A stretch of 9,999 nt of DNA from Pseudomonadota bacterium (GTDB taxonomy: Bacteria; Pseudomonadota; Gammaproteobacteria; Burkholderiales; Rhodocyclaceae). The DNA is taken from NCBI GenBank assembly GCA_009778425.1, contig WRJU01000195.1:1-9999 (forward strand), given 5' to 3'. The position numbers and the translations under genes were made by a program. The notes below the pieces were generated by a model that had not been told where the DNA came from, did no database searches, and saw nothing but the letters and a program-made list of their open reading frames with translations. Positions within the stretch are counted from its first letter, which is position 1, and every line of letters starts with the position of its first letter. Below are positions 6,821 to 9,999 of the stretch, piece by piece.

Positions 6821-6870
6821 CGAATAAAAAAAACCGGCGGGACGATCGCCTCCGCCGGTTTTTTTATTCG
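6821..6870. terminator. Bidirectional intrinsic terminator between nusB and hupB
   Basis: The arms are CGAAT-A8-CCGGCGG (6821-6840) and CCGCCGG-T7-ATTCG (6852-6870). They pair almost perfectly with one bulged A around an 11-base loop (6841-6851). On + the seven G/C pairs are followed by T7; on - the same core is followed by T8. It therefore fits rho-independent termination in both directions and serves two convergent genes, 69 bases after nusB and 18 bases after hupB. Confidence 0.93.
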
Positions 6871-6888
6871 ACAATTTATCAAATCGGT

Positions 6889-7179
6889 TCAGCGCTTGCC
6901 TTTGCTGGCATTGACGGCAGCCTTGAGGGTCGCGCCAGCGGAAAACTTGGGCACTTTCGATGCAGCAATCTTGATTGCCGCGCCCGTCTGCGGATTACGA
7001 CCCGTACGCGCCGCGCGACCGGAAACTTCAAACGATCCGAAACCGGTAAAGGCCACCTTATCGCCCTCGACCAGTTGCTCGGATATGATCTCCAGCACCC
7101 CGGTCAGCGCACGCTCGGCCTGAGCACGCGGAATATCCAGACGATCGGCCAATGCTTCGACGAATTCACCTTTGTTCAT
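6889..7179 (-). CDS. hupB: DNA-binding protein HU-beta
   Basis: HU is an abundant nucleoid protein that bends DNA without strong sequence preference and helps replication, recombination and supercoil control. The 96-residue product has the complete fold: a helical dimerisation body (MNKGEFVEALADRLDIPRAQ through GVLEIISEQL), the GFGSFEV turn (46-52), and the DNA-binding arm RAARTGRNPQTG (55-66) with P63, the proline that intercalates into DNA in this family. VPKFSAGATLKAAVN (76-90) completes the domain, followed by a basic SKGKR tail. I use the ATG at 7179, which has AGGA six bases upstream, and not the in-frame TTG at 7191 that lies before that site. The predicted leader contains CAACAACAA (7209-7201), likely unstructured. 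IHF was considered, but the short basic C-terminal end and the overall sequence fit HU better. Confidence 0.95.
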   Translation of the reverse strand: MNKGEFVEALADRLDIPRAQAERALTGVLEIISEQLVEGDKVAFTGFGSFEVSGRAARTGRNPQTGAAIKIAASKVPKFSAGATLKAAVNASKGKR

Positions 7180-7271
7180 GCTTTTCCTCAATTAGACAGG
7201 GTTGTTGTTGCTGTGGGATAAGACAAGCGTTGTTACTGGAACAAGCGGACGATGCCATATCAGCCCGCTGG

Positions 7272-7297
7272 ATTCTAGCACTGTCATGGGAAAGTGC
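7272..7297 (-). promoter_or_regulatory. Candidate hupB promoter with dyad
   Basis: Reading on the - strand, TGCTAGAAT (7280-7272) is an extended -10 element with five of six matches to TATAAT. Transcription would start near 7265 and give a leader of about 85 nt. Directly upstream and overlapping the TG is an inverted repeat, GCACT-N10-AGTGC (7278-7282 and 7293-7297 on +), which could be a regulator site in the promoter spacer. No good -35 hexamer is visible, which is common with extended -10 promoters. Confidence 0.4.
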
Positions 7298-7598
7298 GCC
7301 CAGTCCTCATCAAAAAAGCCGCAGAAACCATGAATGTGGCGGAAATGCCCATGATACGATAATTTTTGTCATGCAAAAAATACCGCAAACGCAAATGACG
7401 ATCCGTATTGGACTCTATTTTTTATATATGCAACAATTGGAGTAATATAGGCATCGGAGCCAGCCCCCGGATGATGTGTTGTGTTGCGTTTCCAATCCGT
7501 CCCGCGCGATTTTTGTCTCAAAAAAGAGCGGGACTCTTCGGTACACAAGGAATTTCGCGGCAACGGCACGAGAAGAGCGCGGTTCGGCACTGCAATTT

Positions 7599-7610
7599 TT
7601 ATGCCATAAT
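7599..7610 (+). promoter_or_regulatory. Candidate recA -10 element inside a palindrome
   Basis: CATAAT (7605-7610) matches five of six bases of the -10 consensus and would start transcription near 7617, about 30 nt before recA. It is the right half of a perfect odd palindrome, TTATG-C-CATAA (7599-7609). The -35 region (ttcggc at 7583-7588 with a 16-base spacer) is poor. The same hexamer CATAAT occurs in the psd/cutA spacer. No transcription data support this. Confidence 0.4.
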
Positions 7611-7622
7611 TCGCAGCCTCAA

Positions 7623-7638
7623 CTGAAGAAAGGGACAG
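7623..7638 (+). promoter_or_regulatory. Weak LexA-like site over the recA ribosome binding site
   Basis: CTGAAGAAAGGGACAG has the spacing of a LexA operator (CTGT-N8-ACAG) with one mismatch in the left half (CTGA). It lies just downstream of the predicted start of transcription and overlaps the AGGA (7637-7640) that sits six bases before the recA ATG. The purine-rich centre differs from the alternating A/T centre of the E. coli site, so this may simply be the Shine-Dalgarno region. It is the only CTG-N10-CAG I found upstream of recA. Confidence 0.25.
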
Positions 7639-7646
7639 GACGATTC

Positions 7647-8708
<1,062 letters not shown>

Positions 8709-8729
8709 AAACCCTCTGCCATCCGCACC

Positions 8730-9194
8730 ATGAGCAAGCCAAACCTGCGCGAGCGGGCCTTGCGCTACCTCTCCCGGCGCGACTACAGCCGCGCCGAACT
8801 GGCGGCGAGGCTCGCACCTTACGGTACAGATGAGGAAATCGAAACCGTACTGAACCGCATGGGCGAGCTATCTCTTCAATCCGACGCGCGCATGGCTGAA
8901 AACTGGGTACGCACCCACGCAAGGCGCTTTGGCCGCGTTCGGTTGCAGCATGAACTCACCCGTCGCGGCCTGGCGCGCGAACTGATCGAAGAAGCGCTTG
9001 CAAACGGCGACATGGCAAGCGAACTCGAACGCGCGCGCGCGGTATGGCAGTCCCGGTATTCCGCCCTGCCCCTTGACGCCCGCGAATGGGCACGGCAAAC
9101 CCGCTTCCTGCTTGCTCGCGGTTTCGCTGCCGATGCCGTCCGTGCCGTGCTCCACGACAAACCCGAAGAAAACGAGGAAGACGGGGCATCATGA
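8730..9194 (+). CDS. recX: Regulatory protein RecX
   Basis: RecX binds RecA filaments and limits their extension and activity. The 154-residue product has the family's array of three-helix repeats: LRERALRYLSRRDYSRAELAARL (5-27), followed by ETVLNRMGELSLQSDARMAENWVRTHARRFGRVRLQHELTRRGL-type helices (about 38-81) and the weaker third repeat ending WARQTRFLLARGFAADAVRAVL (about 119-140). The short acidic end, DKPEENEEDGAS, is unstructured. Length is typical of proteobacterial RecX. No Shine-Dalgarno sequence is evident before the ATG at 8730, so expression probably follows recA readthrough. The stop codon overlaps the lptB start (ATGA at 9191-9194), an unusual partner for recX. The call is supported by both the fold pattern and the position right after recA. 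Confidence 0.95.
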   Translation: MSKPNLRERALRYLSRRDYSRAELAARLAPYGTDEEIETVLNRMGELSLQSDARMAENWVRTHARRFGRVRLQHELTRRGLARELIEEALANGDMASELERARAVWQSRYSALPLDAREWARQTRFLLARGFAADAVRAVLHDKPEENEEDGAS

Positions 9195-9913
9195 GCCTGC
9201 TGACAGCAAGCGGTCTCCGCAAACGCTACAAGGCGCGCACCGTCGTGCATGACGTCTCGTTCGAGGTCAAACCCGGTGAAGTTGCCGGGCTGCTCGGCCC
9301 CAACGGCGCAGGCAAGACCACCTGCTTCTACATGATCGTCGGCCTCGTGCGCAGCGACGGCGGCGAAATCCACCTCGGCGGCGAGCGGATCACCCACCTG
9401 CCCATCCACGCCCGCGCGCGGCTTGGGTTGTCCTATCTGCCTCAGGAAATGAGCGTCTTCCGCAAGCTCACCGTGGCCGAAAACATCCGCGCCGTGCTTG
9501 AACTCCAGGGACTGGAAGAAAAACAAACCGCCCAGCGCCTCGATGAACTTCTCGTCGAGCTAGGCATCTCGCACCTGCGCGACAACACCGCCATTTCGCT
9601 CTCCGGCGGCGAACGGCGGCGCTGCGAGATTGCGCGGGCGCTGGCGACTTCCCCCCGTCTGATCCTGCTCGACGAACCTTTCGCAGGGGTCGACCCCATC
9701 GCGGTGATCGACATCCAGAAGATCATCCGTTTTCTCAAGGAGCGCGGCATCGGCGTACTGATTACCGACCACAATGTGCGCGAGACCCTGGGCATCTGCG
9801 ACCACGCCACGATCATCAGTGAAGGCCGGGTGCTGGCTGGAGGAGACCCCGTCGACATCATCGCCAACGAGCAGGTTCGCCAGGTCTACCTTGGCGAACA
9901 TTTCCAGCTTTGA
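9191..9913 (+). CDS. lptB: LPS export ABC transporter ATP-binding protein LptB
   Basis: LptB is the cytoplasmic ATPase of the LptB2FGC complex, which extracts lipopolysaccharide from the inner membrane and pushes it along the Lpt bridge to the cell surface. The 240-residue product has Walker A GPNGAGKT (36-43), Q-loop Q85 in YLPQEMSVFRKLTV with F90, signature LSGGE (137-141), Walker B LILLDEP (157-163) with E162, DPIAV (168-172) and the switch histidine H194 in ITDHNVRETL. The YLPQEMSVFRKL and FAGVDPIAV segments distinguish LptB from amino-acid transporter ATPases of similar size. The start at 9191 overlaps the recX stop by ATGA, and the product begins MSLLTASGLRKRY as expected. lptA, the usual upstream neighbour, is absent; rpoN follows 12 bases later, as in most proteobacteria. 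Confidence 0.96.
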   Translation: MSLLTASGLRKRYKARTVVHDVSFEVKPGEVAGLLGPNGAGKTTCFYMIVGLVRSDGGEIHLGGERITHLPIHARARLGLSYLPQEMSVFRKLTVAENIRAVLELQGLEEKQTAQRLDELLVELGISHLRDNTAISLSGGERRRCEIARALATSPRLILLDEPFAGVDPIAVIDIQKIIRFLKERGIGVLITDHNVRETLGICDHATIISEGRVLAGGDPVDIIANEQVRQVYLGEHFQL

Positions 9914-9925
9914 GCCTTTAAGCGC

Positions 9926-9999
9926 ATGAAACCGACGCTCCAGCTCAAGCTCTCGCAACACCTGACCCTGACGCCGCAATTGCAGCAGTCGATCAAGTT
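9926..9999 (+). CDS. rpoN: RNA polymerase sigma-54 factor RpoN (3' part outside window)
   Basis: Only the first 24 codons plus two bases are present. They encode a Gln/Leu-rich start with LQLKLSQHLTLTPQLQQSIK, the hallmark of sigma-54 region I. This region contacts core polymerase and the -12 promoter element and holds the complex closed until an AAA+ activator acts. The ATG at 9926 lies 12 bases after the lptB stop, with no clear Shine-Dalgarno sequence, so translation may depend on lptB. The lptB-rpoN order is widespread in proteobacteria and supports the call despite the short fragment. Confidence 0.93.
   Translation, partial: MKPTLQLKLSQHLTLTPQLQQSIK

Larger units (their letters stand above)
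7180..7646. other. 467-bp divergent intergenic region between hupB and recA
   Basis: This is the only long gene-free stretch in the window and is clearly richer in A/T than the surrounding genes, especially 7350-7450. It holds the hupB leader and promoter on the left and the recA promoter and leader on the right. Small dyads are visible: CATGA...TCATG (7350-7354 and 7369-7373), and AAGAG-CGGGA-CTCTT (7524-7538). Short open frames inside it (7369-7590 on -, 7408-7626 on +) lack ribosome binding sites and recognisable protein features, so I do not call them genes. No tRNA, small-RNA terminator or mobile-element end is recognisable. Confidence 0.7.

Noticed and set aside
7180..7191. TTG at 7191 as the hupB start
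   Set aside because: It would place the AGGA ribosome binding site inside the coding region; the ATG at 7179 with a 6-base spacer and the typical MNKxE start is better.
7369..7626. Two small open frames in the hupB-recA spacer (7369-7590 on -, 7408-7626 on +)
   Set aside because: No Shine-Dalgarno sequence, no recognisable motifs, and they overlap probable promoter DNA; treated as chance open frames.

Overview
The window reads as a stretch of chromosome from a GC-rich Gram-negative bacterium, most likely a betaproteobacterium. This rests on the gene neighbourhoods (cutA-dsbD, ribE-ribBX-ribH-nusB, lptB-rpoN), the periplasmic and LPS-export genes, the sigma-54 gene, and protein features such as the degenerate RibX half of the RibBX protein. 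The assignment is by recognition of protein sequence, not by database search. Nearly all of the window is housekeeping DNA with little spacing between genes. I see no prophage, IS element, CRISPR array, tRNA or rRNA.

Layout. 1-852 (+) is the 3' part of an Rpn/PD-(D/E)XK transposase-family nuclease gene, the one accessory-type gene here. Its stop codon directly abuts the stop codon of the convergent psd gene (853-1707, -), which makes phosphatidylethanolamine. psd and cutA are divergent and share a 97-bp spacer with two back-to-back CATAAT elements. cutA (1805-2152) and dsbD (2169-3782) follow on +. Next comes a riboflavin block: ribE (3808-4425), ribBX (4470-5666), ribH (5706-6176), then nusB (6173-6751), which overlaps ribH by ATGA. 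A strong bidirectional terminator (6821-6870) separates nusB from the convergent HU gene hupB (6889-7179, -). A 467-bp AT-richer spacer (7180-7646) holds the divergent hupB and recA promoters. The last block is recA (7647-8708), recX (8730-9194), lptB (9191-9913) and the first 74 bases of rpoN (9926-).

How the genes work together. CutA and DsbD form a conserved pair; DsbD sends cytosolic reducing power to periplasmic thiol proteins. RibBX, RibH and RibE catalyse DHBP formation and the last two steps of riboflavin synthesis. The GTP cyclohydrolase II half of RibBX lacks its zinc cysteines, so a separate ribA is expected elsewhere. RecX modulates RecA. LptB powers LPS export and normally sits behind lptA, but here it is translationally coupled to recX.

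I did not find an undescribed multi-gene system. The points most worth a second look are: a DsbD lacking the last two membrane segments while keeping its topology; the recA-recX-lptB-rpoN junction; the zinc-site-free RibBX; the back-to-back psd/cutA promoters; a possible LexA-like site over the recA ribosome binding site; and an enlarged NusB.
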